Below, piece by piece: positions 21,736 to 32,760 of a stretch of 64,000 bases of DNA. The stretch's first letter is position 1. Every line of letters begins with the position of its first letter. The notes under the pieces were generated by a model that was given only the letters and a program-made list of their open reading frames with translations, made no database searches and had not been told where the DNA came from. This stretch comes from Callorhinus ursinus (taxonomy: Eukaryota > Chordata > Mammalia > Carnivora > Otariidae), in NCBI RefSeq assembly GCF_003265705.1, contig NW_020312785.1, positions 128,311,024 to 128,375,023 of the forward strand, read 5' to 3'. Made by a program: the position numbers and the translations under genes.

Positions 21736-22312
21736 GGCGCCAGAACCAGTAACATCTATCTTAACATATATAAGAAAGCATGTTAGCTCTCCATGTTGAC
21801 ACTAAATTTACCCTCAGCAGGAATCTGATGGCAGGATGGGGGCAATTGTACAATCCCCTCCTAAAGGGAAGAGTTGAAGCAAGCTTAATGGGGTTGGGGG
21901 ATACTTTTCAGCCACATGGGGCTTCTGTTATCTTACATACAAGGATTATCATTTGTGAGAGTAGATATTATGGAAAGAGAAACTTACAGAGTTTCAAATC
22001 AAAATATGGTTCCTCCCTAGAATATTGCATGGAAACACAAATTTATGGAGCACATTGCTCTTCTGTGGGAAAGCTGTCTTGTTAATGTTAGCACAAGTTT
22101 CTCTGTGTTTTATTCTTATCACATAAGAAAGCAGACAATACAGACAGTTCAAATCAGAGTAGACAGTTCCCCTTCTTTTTCAAACAGCTACTGTTCTTCC
22201 CATAGGCTTTCTGAACGCGATATGTGATAATGCCTCCACTGGGAATTTCAAACAATAAAATATATGTGAATTATCTTTTAGAAGGAAACACAGAAAGGAA
22301 ATACTGATTCTT

Positions 22313-22696
22313 TTTTTTTTAAGATTTTATTTATTTATTTGACACAGAGAGAGAGATAGCGAGAGCAGGAACACAAGCAGGGGGAGTGGGAGAGGAAGAA
22401 GCAGGCTTCCCGCCGAGCAGGAAGCCCGATGTGGGGCTCGATCCCAGGAACCTGGGATCATGACCTGAGCCGAAGGCAGACGTTGAACGACTGAGCCACC
22501 CAGGAGCCCCCGGGTCATTCCTTTAAAAAAATGTCTATTTTTATCATGTAAAGAAAATGAGTAAAGAAGCTTTTTGGAGATGTTTTTGGTTGGGTTATCC
22601 CCAAAGCATTCCTGAGATAAGCCCGATCCCAGGACCCTGAGATCATGACCTGAGCCAAAGGCAGACGCTTAACCAACTGAGCCATCCAGGCGCCCC
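22313..22696 (-). mobile_element. Composite two-SINE insertion
   Basis: One insertion bounded by a 17-bp duplication with one mismatch (22,296-22,312 and 22,697-22,713, containing 'aaatactgattctt'). On the minus strand it reads: 78 nt of SINEC head (22,696-22,619), about 108 nt of non-SINE sequence (22,618-22,511), then a full-length SINEC with A-tail (22,510-22,313). Neither SINE has its own separate duplication. Confidence 0.85.
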
Positions 22697-22834
22697 AGAA
22701 AATACTGATTCTTGTACATTCTTACTCCCCTAAGTCAAAGAATACTTCATATATTGCTTCTTGAGTTTCAAAATGGACATTTACTAAAAATACCTAAAAG
22801 AAGGTCTGGAAGGTGCTATCAGAACAACACTCAA

Positions 22835-23065
22835 TTTCTTCTCCCAGCAGTAGCAACATTTTAATAATACTGCCTCACATTTCCATAGTGTCTGTACATG
22901 ACCAAGTATTTTTGCATTCATTGTCCATTTTAATTCCCAAAGTAATCTTGGAAAGAAAATAACACTTTTACATATGAGCAAACTGAGTTTCTGAGATCAA
23001 TAGGTCACTCAAGATATAACAGCTAGTAAGTCACAGTCAAAATTTCAATACATGTCTCAGACTTT
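22835..23065 (-). repeat. MIR element
   Basis: Antisense MIR core in order: 'cattgtccattttaattcccaaagtaatcttgg', 'acttttacatatgagcaaactgagtttctgag' and 'aggtcactcaagatataacagctagtaagtcac'. Confidence 0.75.
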
Positions 23066-23104
23066 TCCTCTGTAAGTTGGCAATAGTGAGAATGTTCTAG
23101 AGCG

Positions 23105-23646
23105 TCCATAATCTTAATCAGCTAAGGAGATCGCTTAGTGTATGGGTTAATATCATGGATTTTGGAGACTCTAATCCCTGCTATACTAGCTGTATGTCCT
23201 AGGGAAATTTATTTGTGTAATTTGAGTTTGTTTTCTCATCAATTGCATTAGTTTGTTAGCACTGCCATAGCAAAATATCACAGACTGGGTGGCTTAAACA
23301 AGAGAAATTCTTTCCTCGGGAGCCTATAAATCCAAAATCAAGCTGTTGCAGGGTTGGTTTCTTCTGAAGGCTTTTCTCCTTGGCTTATAGATGATGATTT
23401 TTCCCCTTATGTCTTCAACATGGTCTTCCCTCTGTATGTATCTGTGTCCTAATCTTTCAAGGACACCAGTCATTGCATAAGGGACAACCTAATGACCTCA
23501 TTTAATCTTAATTAACCTCTTTAAAGAACTGATCTGCAAATATAGTCACATTCTAAGTACTGGGAGATAGGACTTCAACATACAAATTGGGGGGGACACA
23601 GTTCAGCCAATAACATCTATAAAATGGCAGGATGGAAAGGTTTCAG
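23105..23646 (+). repeat. MIR split by an LTR
   Basis: 5' part 23,105-23,246 ('tatcatggattttggagactctaatccc...ctgtatgtcctagg..tttgttttctcatc'). The 3' continuation 'tctataaaatggcagg' resumes after the LTR at about 23,615. Confidence 0.65.
23247..23615 (-). mobile_element. MLT1-type solo LTR
   Basis: Antisense MLT1 (ERVL-MaLR) landmarks in order: 'attagtttgttagcactgccatagcaaaatatcacagactgggtggcttaaac', 'gttggtttcttctgaaggc', 'ggtcttccctctgtatgtatctgtgtcc', 'ctaatgacctcatttaatcttaattaacctctttaaag' and 'gacttcaacatacaaatt'. Solo LTR with no internal genes. It sits inside a MIR. Confidence 0.88.
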
Positions 23647-23655
23647 CATGATAAG

Positions 23656-24215
23656 TTGTATTAGTTTTCTATTATTGCTGTAAAAAATTATGAAAAACTT
23701 AGTGACTTAATACAAATTTATATTTTATAATTCAGCAGGTCCTAATCCCACGCGGGTCTTACGAGGCTAAAATCAAGATGTCAACAGGGCTGCATTCCTT
23801 TTCCTAGGCTTGAGGGCAGGATGTGTTCCTTACTCATTCAGATTCCTCGTAGTTGGGAGGACCAAGGTCCCAGTTTTCTTATTGGCTGTCAACTGAAGGC
23901 CATTCCCAGCTTCCAGAGACCATTACATTCCTTAGTAGATGGCCCCCTTCCTTCATCTTCAAAGCAAGCAGCAAGGATTGAGTTCTTATCACATTGCATC
24001 TCACTAACCCTACTGTGATCATATTTCTCTCTTTTTAAAGGCTCTTAACTTTTAAAGGCTCATTTAATTAGATTGGGCCCACCTGGATAACCAGGATAAT
24101 CTCATCTCAAAGTCCTTAGCCTTAATCACATCTGCAAATCCCTATGCCATATTCACATGTTCCCAGGATTAGGGTGTGGACATCTTTGGGGGCTATTATT
24201 CTGTCTACCACATTA
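23656..24215 (-). mobile_element. MLT1-type solo LTR (second subfamily)
   Basis: 'gtattagttttctattattgctgtaaaaaatta', 'gctaaaatcaagatgtcaacagggctgcattcc', 'cttcatcttcaaagcaagcagc', 'gattgggcccacctggataaccaggataatctcatctcaaagtcc' and 'gtggacatctttgggggctattattctgtct' are all in the expected antisense order. It is adjacent to a different MLT1-type LTR in the same orientation. Confidence 0.83.
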
Positions 24216-24304
24216 AGTGCTTAATGAAAGATAGTTATTATCTCTTTAATGGTTAAAGATAGACCTTTGGAAGCTATTAAGCCTATCCAAAATTAGGTTG
24301 GTTG

Positions 24305-24525
24305 GTTTAACTAAGTGGTTGCAACCAGGGAACATTTGGCAATGTCTAGAAATGTTTTGGGTTGTCACAACTGGTGGAAGTGAGGTGGCATTCACACTGG
24401 TCCCTAGCTGGTTGAGGCCAGGGATGCTGCTAAACAATTGCACAGGACAGCCCCCCACAATAAAGAATTATCCAGCCCAAAACATCAATAGTGCCAAGGT
24501 TGTAAAACCCTGGTTTAACGGAACA
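24305..24525 (+). repeat. MER20-like hAT fragment
   Basis: 'accagggaacatttggcaatgtctagaaatgttttgggttgtcacaactgg', 'gaggccagggatgctgctaaacaattgcacaggacagccccccacaa' and 'tccagcccaaaacatcaatagtgccaaggttg' form a nearly complete non-autonomous hAT (Charlie-group) element. The 84- and 70-residue frames here are incidental. Confidence 0.8.
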
Positions 24526-24780
24526 CTTTGGTGTTTAATTGCTCTGTGGTAATAAAATTTTTATTACGACCAAATGAACTCTCATCGATGCCATAACCAA
24601 GTGGTCTCTTCTGTTCCATGACAGAAAAAAATTTTTTTTCTCTTTAGTTGGAAAAAAAATTTTAAGAGATAGTGTTTTATGATATCTTAATCATTTTTGA
24701 GACACGGTATAAGTACATGGTTTATATCCTAATTTTTACCTGGTCTAAGAAAATGGGAATTGACTTATTCTAAATCCTAA

Positions 24781-24832
24781 GTGTGTATGTGTGTGTTGTG
24801 TGTGTATATATACATACATATATATATATATA
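24781..24832. repeat. (GT)n/(TA)n microsatellite
   Basis: GT-rich units pass into TA and CATA units, ending in a run of TA. Confidence 0.9.
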
Positions 24833-24834
24833 GT

Positions 24835-25160
24835 CATTCCTTTATTAAAAACCTAGCAAGGTAGCAAGAACCAGGCAGGCTTGTTCCAGGCGTGCAGGAT
24901 ACATCAGTGAATAATACAAAGTTTCCTGCTCTTATATGTGGTTACATTATAGAGGAGGGAGATGGTCAATGAGGAAAATAAATTTAAAAGTGATAAATTG
25001 TGTGAGAAGGTGAAAAATACTATGGAAAAAATAGTTCAGAGTCAGGGAGATTAGGGCTGCAGTGGGAAGGAGAAGGCAGTGGGTTGGGGAGAGCAGGGAC
25101 CCACAGTGGAGATATTACAGAGGGTAGTCAAGGCAGGCCTCATTAAGAAGTATAACTTGT
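24835..25160 (-). repeat. L2-like fragment
   Basis: 'cagtgaataatacaaagtttcctgctcttat', 'gataaattgtgtgagaaggtgaaaaatactatgg' and 'gggtagtcaaggcaggcctcattaagaag' match the order of the ancient L2-type repeat in antisense. Confidence 0.55.
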
Positions 25161-25169
25161 CTAGTTATG

Positions 25170-25879
25170 AAGACCAGCTGCCATCTCATTTTCTTAACTT
25201 TATTTGCTAAGTATTTGCAAATTATATTTGTGAGACATAACTAACATAGCTTTGCATATTTACTGAATGAGAAAAATCAAATGGAAAAGAGATGAACCCA
25301 TCAATATCAGCCCAACATAAACAAAAGCTCAGGGCTTGAAACTTCAGCCTTTGAGTTACAAATTGCTTTTCTTTCCTTGAATTCACTCTGTCTTCTCACT
25401 ATACTTCAGGGTCAGGAACAAACAGGCATTACGCATAATGAAGCTATGGAATAACCCCAGCCACCGCCCACTCAAAAAAAAAAAAAAAAAAAAAAAAAAC
25501 AGATCCAAGGACAGGTCAGGTGAGTTACAACTGAGTATATTATTTGTTGGAACAACCTAAAAGGCATTGTGCCAACTGCATTCTATTTGTCATTTAATAT
25601 GAGTGAAGTGAAATAGGAAAAACCATTGATTTAGTTGTTGTGCGTACCTTCAATTCTTTTTCAAAAGTATTAGATACTAGAGAAAAGTTAACCTAAAACA
25701 CTATTAAACAATTCCTTCTTAAACATATTGGTCTAAACCAAAAACTCTAATTTCTGCCTTTAACCAATGAATTCGAAGTTGAAATAACCGGTGACTTCCT
25801 GAAAGATTACTAGCTCCTAAATTGCAGTATGTCCTGATTTCCCAGAGCTATATTCTTCCATAATTGTTTTTGTTTCATT
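25170..25879. other. Unique sequence with an A-run
   Basis: No gene or transposon recognised. A poly(A) run of about 27 at 25,474-25,500 is preceded by sequence I do not recognise as a retrocopy. Confidence 0.45.
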
Positions 25880-25894
25880 CATCTTTTTAGTTCT

Positions 25895-26116
25895 TTTCCT
25901 TAAAGAGTTATTTATTTATTTTAGAGAGAAAGAGGGAAAGAGCAAGAGTATGAGTGGGGGGGGGTGGGGAGAAGCAGAGGGAAAGAAAGAAAATCCCAAG
26001 CAGACTCAAGTTAAGCACAGAGCCCCACACATGGCTCGATCCCATGACCTTGAGAACATGACCTGAGCTGAAACCAAGAGTCGGACATTTAACTGACTGA
26101 GCCACCCAGGTGCCCC
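25895..26116 (-). mobile_element. SINEC, older subtype
   Basis: Antisense SINEC with 'gaccttgagaacatgacctgagctgaaaccaagagtcgga', 'ctgagccacccaggtgccccc' and a 'tatttattttagagag' tail complement. A 15-bp duplication with one mismatch lies at 25,880-25,894 and 26,117-26,131. Confidence 0.93.
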
Positions 26117-26131
26117 CATCATTTTAGTTCT

Positions 26132-26860
26132 GGTACAAACATTTGGTTCTTGAATATTTTGAGGAGCACCACCATTTATTCTTCTAACATCAAAGAAGGA
26201 TCCAATTTAGAATACAATTGGGTTCCCTGCTATAAGCTGCATCTGATTAAGACTGTGTTATGAAAATTCAAGTCAGCAAGTTAAAACTTGTTGTTGAACG
26301 TGCTGCTCAACAAATCAAGGAGACAAATCAATATTTTCCGAATACAGCCTGGGGGAGAGCTATAGAAACAGAAGGAATGATATTCTCAGCTTTCCAGGGA
26401 GTCCATACAACAGAGTGGGAGCAAACATTTAAAAATTAACTTTCTCCAAACATCCTTTTATGGCTCATTTTGAAAATATTTCTGGTTACACATTATCCTG
26501 CAGTTTGGCTATTTTTTTAATACTCTCCCTCTCCAAATTCTTTCCAGTGGGAGCTGCCCGTTGGCAGTGGAGGTCCATGATTATCTCACTGTGTATAATT
26601 CATTTAGCAGCATAATGTGCTTCTGCAAGCGCTGCCACGGCACAAAGAGAAACTGCCAACGTTAGCATTCCAGGGTCATGCAACCTGCCCCACCAGGAAC
26701 TGTCATTTAGAAGAGACCCCTCCAACAAGCTTTCTCACACCCTGTGCTGCACTAGGGAGGCTAACCTAATGCCACCCAAATGTCTCTGGGAGGCAGCTGC
26801 TAACACTTCTTCTGTAGGAACAGAAGTGCAGTGACCTAACCCTCTCCTGCTTTGCTACTC
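26132..26860. other. Unique sequence; possible conserved non-coding block
   Basis: At 26,525-26,570 a long pyrimidine tract ends 'ctttccag', followed by 120 bp with a 38-codon frame (GSCPLAVEVHDYLTVY..., ending at TAG) but no good donor. The AT-rich, homeobox-site-like 'tataattcatttagcagcataatg' within it suggests a regulatory element rather than an exon. Low confidence. Confidence 0.3.
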
Positions 26861-26867
26861 AGTGCAA

Positions 26868-27015
26868 GGTCCCTGAACAGCAGCATGAGAGACATCTGGG
26901 AGCTTGTTAGAAATGCAGGCTCTTGGGCTCCTCCCCAGACCTACTGAATCAGAACCTGCATTTTAACCAGATCTCTAGGTGGTAAGTGTGCACACAGAAG
27001 TTTGAGTTCAGCTCT
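26868..27015 (+). repeat. MER5A-like hAT fragment
   Basis: 'gagagacatctgggagcttgttagaaatgcaggctcttgggctcctccccagacctactgaatcagaacctgcattttaacc' is the body of MER5A. The element is nearly complete. Confidence 0.85.
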
Positions 27016-29255
27016 ACTGGCTGGAAGCCAAAAATGCCAGAATTCTTCTCCAATGTTTTCCGAGTTGTCACTATCATTGCTGTCTTTTTTTAATAAACTC
27101 TGGGTTTATGCCTACATCATGGCATTTATCATTTTTTATCTCTAACTAAAAATTTTCACATATCTCTCTCATCTGCACTCCAGATGAGTTTTATGTTTAA
27201 GACCTGGTTTTTGTCCTTGTCTTTGACTTTGCTTCATTCAGTGGCTTGTAGTTGATTAAAATGATAGTAAATGAATGCAAACAACTGCTTTTCCACTTTC
27301 TTTCTAGATGCTCAGAAATACTGTTGTGGACAACTATCATGTAGCCTCCCAGCATCCTGTCCCGCTTCCTTGCATCACAGACCTCCAATTTTCCTTTGGG
27401 AAACCAATTGTCTCCATTCTCCGGTCCTATGTTTCCAAAGTCCTGAACAGCCTGCTCCTCAGCTGCCACATGAGAGCTTTCCCCATCACGGCCTTTTTGT
27501 TCAGGCAGCCTGTGCATTCCAAGCCAGGTCGGGAATGCCAGCCACAGCATACCTGATGGAATGAAGTGAAGGAGGCAAGCTCTTCCCTCTGTGATTGCTA
27601 AGCTGGTAAAACTGAAGCCTGGAGTTGCCTGTGGTCACCGTTTCCTCTTCCTAAGGAAAGTCTGACTGAGAAGATTTCAGAGGCCAGAGGCCATTGCTTG
27701 AATGCTTGAATCATCCTGCATAGATCTGCACACGCGCTCTGAGCAAGGGGCCGACATTCACGGCAGTGAGGCCAGGACTTTTCCAGGTTCATCCAAAACA
27801 AGGCCCTGCTGTGGCTGGAGGCATGCTTGAGATGAATGTTAAGGCTGCTTTTCCTATGACTGGTTGGGGGGTTGTCCTGAGAGCCCCCTGTTGTGAGTGC
27901 TCTTTGGTTTTAACAGGAAATAGCCACCCGTGGCCAGTACTGCCAGCAACATAACCATCCCCCAAGATCCTCAGTCTCCTCCCAGAAAACCCCTCTCCAT
28001 ATATTCTTCATCTGATTAGAGATGTTGCAGGCTGGCAGACTGCTTAGACAGTACTTTTGTCAGTATCTTAGTACCACGGTTGGCAAACCCCAGGTGAACA
28101 GGCATCCTCATACTCAATCTCCTGGTATATACCTCATGCATGATGAATTACACCCAAACATACTTACATGGCCAGAGCACCTGCCACGGAGTCTTTTCAG
28201 GCCAGAGGACGCCTCAAGTGTATCAGCAGCTGGACCTATGGACCCATGCTGCGTCCACCAGAGATCTTTTTACGTTCAACTAAACATTCAGGCTCACAAG
28301 ACTACCATAGGCCACACTTGACATCTATTTATTAGGTTAAGATAAAAACCAGAGCTTGCCTAAGGGCAGCTTCAAGGGTTTTGTTTACACAATAGTCCTT
28401 GAAGCAGTCTAACAGCTCAGATACAAGAAAGGAGACCCACATCAGGATCTACCCTGGCCTAAAATATGCTAACCCGTAGAATCCACAGCTTCCAAGTTCC
28501 CTGCAAAATGTGTGCCCAGATATAAGTCCCAACTCTTAAGGACACTCAAAGCATAGCTTCCCTATCAAGTATTTATAGTTCATTCATAGCCCTTCTAGTC
28601 CAGACACAATTTGCCAAAGATCATTTTTAGCACAAGTAATCCTGCCTAGAAACATAGTTGACATTCTGTCATTGTCAAGTTACCAGGGAAACTGAGTTAG
28701 CAAGTTAAAGGTCAAATTCCCATTCTGAAAAGGAAAGAGTTTTGTTAACCATTTATCCACGAAGTTAACAAAGGTGGGAAATATCCTCAGAAAACATATA
28801 GGGAACCTTACAGAGATTCTGGGGCCCCAGAGTTCAGATGGATACACTGGCAAAGAAATTAAGTAGAAAACAAATACAAGCATAACCAGTTTCCACCTGG
28901 AAGAACAGGATGGTTTTGGTGATGGGAGCAGGGCTCTCCTGGTTGGGATGCCGGGCATGGACTGCTCCACCTACTGACGTAGAGATACAGCTCTGGCATC
29001 ACTCGACATGCTTAACCAAAGAAAACAAACGACCAGCTATTTTCATACCAGTTTATCAACCATTCTTATAAAGCTGAGGCCCAGAGAAGGTGTTTTTTGT
29101 TTGGTTGGTTTTGTTTGTTTGTTTTCTGAAAAGTCATGAGAACAGGTTTAAGAAGGTATCCCCTTCTAGCATCCGTGCCACTGGGATCCAGATTGACAAA
29201 GCCAAGGCTGACTTCCACATATACAGTGCAAGAGCCAAGCCTCCCCCATAGTCTT
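27016..29255. other. Unclassified, moderately GC-rich sequence
   Basis: Several open frames of 60-117 residues (27,197-28,970) overlap on both strands with none supported by splice signals or a recognised domain. 'ccactttctttctag' at 27,294-27,308 is a good acceptor followed by an 82-codon frame, but no GT(A/G)AG donor follows. Possible old repeat that I cannot name. Confidence 0.35.
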
Positions 29256-29259
29256 CCTC

Positions 29260-29322
29260 TAGTGTGTGTCTGTATGTCTGTGTGTATGTGCGTATGCATG
29301 TATACACACACACACACATACA
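29260..29322. repeat. TG/CA-rich microsatellite
   Basis: Imperfect TG units ('gtgtgtctgtatgtctgtgtg') switch to (CA)n within 40 bp, giving a short TG-to-CA inversion of polarity. Confidence 0.85.
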
Positions 29323-29519
29323 AGCAGTGAAAAGAAGCCCACCAATGTCTCAGCTTTCCCAGTTTAGCAAGAAAATAAGAACAATGTTTATTGGGCTTCC
29401 TTGGAAATTTAGTGGCACTGAGAGTTATCATTTAGTTATCAAATTGTGGCAAAATGTGGCAGAAAATCGGAGTTGTCCAACACCAAGTGCTGCCAACATC
29501 TATAACCACCTCAAAGCAT

Positions 29520-29750
29520 AAATATCATATTCATCAAAATTACAAATACCAACATCATCAAGTCATAAATGTTGGTCATATTGCCATAATTACCTCCAAA
29601 TCCCATCATCATTAAGTACCTTACACCTTGAAGCACAAAACCACTATTATTTAAATCTATAGTTAATATAACCCAGAGCCACAAAATTACCAATATCTAA
29701 AACTACATAGTCACTATCACCAGAAACATGTGTCCAGTAGTATATAAGTT
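29520..29750. repeat. Degenerate ATCA/ACC-rich tract
   Basis: Repeated short phrases (catcatcaa, tcatcatta, taccaa, aattacc) give a strand-biased, G-poor sequence resembling a long-decayed (CAT)n repeat. Similar composition resumes at about 30,300-30,470 beyond an LTR. Confidence 0.45.
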
Positions 29751-29754
29751 AGCT

Positions 29755-30300
29755 ATTTTCACAATAATGTTGTTTAACAAATGAACTCAAAACGAAGTGA
29801 CTTTAAAGAAAAAGAAAAAAAAATGAAGTGACTTTAAATGGTAACAGTTTATTTTTGTTCATGATTCCACAGATGGACGAGGTAGATCTTTTGGTATAGC
29901 CCGGGTTTGGCTGATCTCAACCAGACTTGTTCATTGGCTGCAATCAGCTGGTAAGTTAATTAGGAGCTGACTGGTCAAGGATGACTCAGCTCTACTACAA
30001 ATGATTTGTCACCTTCCTGCAGACTAGTCCAGGCTTGTTCATGTTGAAGGAAGGGGGATACCAGCATGAACAGAAATACATGGGGCCACTTGAGATCTAG
30101 GCTTAGAAGTAATATAATGTTATTTCAGCCACATTCTGCCCACCAAAAGAAGTGATAAGGTGAACCCAGATTCAAAAAGGGGACAGAACACACTCTACCT
30201 CTTAATGGCAGTTGCTGTGAAGCCCCATTGCAAAGGATATGTGTCCAGGGATGCATGGAGAATTAAGGCCACTTTTGTAATCAATCTACTGAAGATACTG
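29755..30300 (-). mobile_element. Ancient LTR-type repeat
   Basis: 'agctattttcacaataatgttgtttaacaaatgaactcaaa', 'gctgatctcaaccagac..cattggctgcaatcagctgg', 'acctcttaatggcagttgctgtgaagccccattgcaaaggatatgtg' and 'gccacttttgtaatcaatctac' are in the order of an inverted MaLR-like LTR. A small internal direct repeat (gaagtgactttaaa) occurs at about 29,793 and 29,825. Confidence 0.6.
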
Positions 30301-31642
30301 AAACACAGTACCACATATATTTAGAACTAAAAGTGACACCAAAAGTTAAAAGCCACTAGACCCATCAAGTGCCACTGTCTTTTAGTCATAAATATTTAAC
30401 ATCACAAACAGGTCACCATCACATGCTTAGTATCAACCAGAAACAATATACATCTTAACTGAGCACCTTCATCAACTACCTCCTGTGTAGCACTATGTTA
30501 CAGGCTAAGACATCTAAGTCATAGACACCTCTTTCATTGGGTCCTGGGAAACAAGTCATGTAGTGTCGGGTAGCTCTGTTCCCCATTAAGTTGTAACCTG
30601 TGAGAAGAAATTGATACTCTACTTCAATCGTACTTATTTTTTCCAAATCTCCCAAAAGTACAAGAACATTTTTTAATACATTTTGACAGAGTGATTCCTG
30701 AGAGTAATAAAAAGCATAGATTAACTTCTTTTGTTGTTCTGCAAATTTCAAAATATATAAGTGTGGTTTTTGGAATGGTCATCCTAACAGATAATGTGTC
30801 AACTTTCTTCCTGTGAAAGGATCAAATATATTTCTTTGGGGAATCTTCCATGAGTACATTTCCCAGAAAGCATGTGTTTATTTTCTTGATAAATAAATGT
30901 ACTACTTTGACTAAGTTTCCTGGGAAGAAAGAGAAAATGAGCAAGGTTGAATAATTACTGGTCATTACTGAAAGCCTCAGAAACTATTTACAAAACCCAC
31001 ATAAAGTGAAATATGTTATACCTAGTGAAATAATAAACTGGGAAGAAACTCAAGCTTAATGTGTTCTAAGACATGATTTTAGAAGAGCCAATAAATTTCC
31101 TGTGAGCATTCACATGAACAAGGGGTCTAGTCTTAAAGGGACCTACTTGTCCATACTCAAAAAAAGTGGACTCTTGGAGGAGTGAAAACATGAGGGTCTT
31201 CTTAAAGACCTCTGTATGGAATGCCAGCAGGTCCAAACAAGCCAAATATCCTCCTGCATCTGACAGATGGGGTCAAAAAGAGCCAGTTCTATCTTCACCT
31301 CCAAAACGGGTGATGCTAGCCACAACTCTGGAAGTAAGTACTAACTGATGGGGCCAAAGATGCTGTTCCTCAGAAACAAGCTCATGTTCTTACAGGTCAA
31401 ATAATACAGATAGCAGTGGAAGATGTTTACATATTTTGCTTAATTTTAATTTTGTTTGCCCAGCAATGCTGCTAGCAGTCTATCCTGGTGGCCATTCAGG
31501 TTTCACTGTGTGGCATTTGCTGACTCTTCTTAGGGGCAGGAGAAATATAATGATGTGTATTGTTGGGGTATCAGTGAGTGGCCCTTGAAATTATGAGTAG
31601 AAGTCATAGAGGTAGGGGACTAATTTTTATAAACTGTTTCCA
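30300..31642. other. Mostly unique; old L2-like trace and a donor-like ORF
   Basis: A 91-residue minus-strand frame at 30,476-30,751 ends in sequence resembling the L2 3' terminus, so I read it as repeat-derived. At 31,231-31,333 plus strand, a frame (SKQAKYPPASDRWGQKEPVL, ending TTLE) ends at a strong donor GAA|GTAAGT (31,334), but no convincing acceptor precedes it. Confidence 0.35.
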
Positions 31643-31855
31643 GGGGCGCCTGGGTGGCTCAGTCGTTAAGCGTCTGCCTTCGGCTCAGGGCATGATCCCA
31701 GGGTCCTGGGATCGAGCCCCGCATCGGGCTCCCTGCTCCGCAGGAAGCCCGCTTCTCCCTCTCCCGCTCCCCCTGCTTGTGTCCCCTCTCTCACTGGGTC
31801 TCTCTCTGTCAAGTAAATAAATAAAATCTTTAAAATAAATAAATAAATAAATAAA
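31643..31855 (+). mobile_element. SINEC, near consensus
   Basis: One of the best preserved copies: 'ggggcgcctgggtggctcag', Pol III A-box-like 'tggctcagtcg' at 31,655-31,665, B-box-like 'gggatcgagccc' at 31,708-31,719, and an (AAAT)n tail. Likely among the youngest here. The duplication is short and unclear. Confidence 0.96.
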
Positions 31856-31914
31856 AATTCTTTCCACAACTATGATTTGAGGACCACACTAGACCCAGTC
31901 ATGTTCTATTAAGT

Positions 31915-32760
31915 TGCAATCATAAAAATTCGTTCAACCAATGTTTATGCCAGGACTTGTGCTAGGCACTGTGGATAGCACAGTGTAAAATAGACAAAAT
32001 TCCTACTCTAAGATATATTCAAGCACAGAAGCCAGGTAACAAATGGAAGACACATAAATGACCAAAGGAATTACAGCTTGTGATAAATGGTAAGAAAGAA
32101 TGGGGGCACGTGGGTGGCTCAGTTGGTCAAGTGTCTGACTCTTGGTTTCAGCTCAGGTCATGATCTCAGGGTTATAAGATCAAGTCCCACATCAGGCTCC
32201 GCACTCAGTGGGGAGTCTGCTTGAAGGTGCTCTCCTTCTGCCCCTCCCCCTGCACTCACACTTTCTCTCTCTCTCTTGCTCTCTCTCGCTCAAATGAATA
32301 AATATATCTTTTTTTAAAAATGTTAAGAAAGAATGAAAAGAGAATGAAGACAGAATAATGAGAGGCAGGAGGGCAGGCCACCCGACATTCAGTAGTAGGA
32401 ACAAGTCTAGAAGATGACATTGAAGCTGAATTCCAAAGGATGAGAAGGAGGCAGGCATGCAAAGACCTGGAAGCACAGAGGAAATCAGAAGTGTGAAGTA
32501 CCTACGGCAGAAGCGGAGATCCTCTACAACCTGTCAGAAGGCAAGTGTGGCCACACCTGCAGGTCTGTGGGGAGACAAGCATAAGATGGAGTCAGAAAGG
32601 GACATCACAACCAGATGATGCAGGGCTGTGCAGGCCACAGAAGAGACTGCACAGTTTATTCTCGAAGCAGAAGGAAGCCTCTGGAAGGTTTTAAACCAGG
32701 GAGTGGCATAATCTCACTTGCATTGTTTTAAAGATCCATCTGGTTGCTGGGTGAAGAGTG
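31915..32760 (-). repeat. L2-type element split by a SINE
   Basis: 'ttcaaccaatgtttatgccaggacttgtgctaggcactgtggatagcac' is the antisense L2 end. After the SINE it continues with 'gctgtgcaggccacagaagagac', 'ggttttaaaccagggagtggcataatctcacttgcattg' and 'ccatctggttgctgggtgaagagtg'. Confidence 0.6.
32103..32323 (+). mobile_element. SINEC
   Basis: Head 'gggggcacgtgggtggctcag', older body type, long CT tract, A-tail. A perfect 12-bp duplication 'taagaaagaatg' at 32,091-32,102 and 32,324-32,335. Confidence 0.95.

Noticed and set aside
27309..27556. 82-codon frame after a good acceptor 'ctttctttctag'
   Set aside because: No donor or polyadenylation context follows, and the opposite strand is also open. 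Kept only as unclassified sequence.
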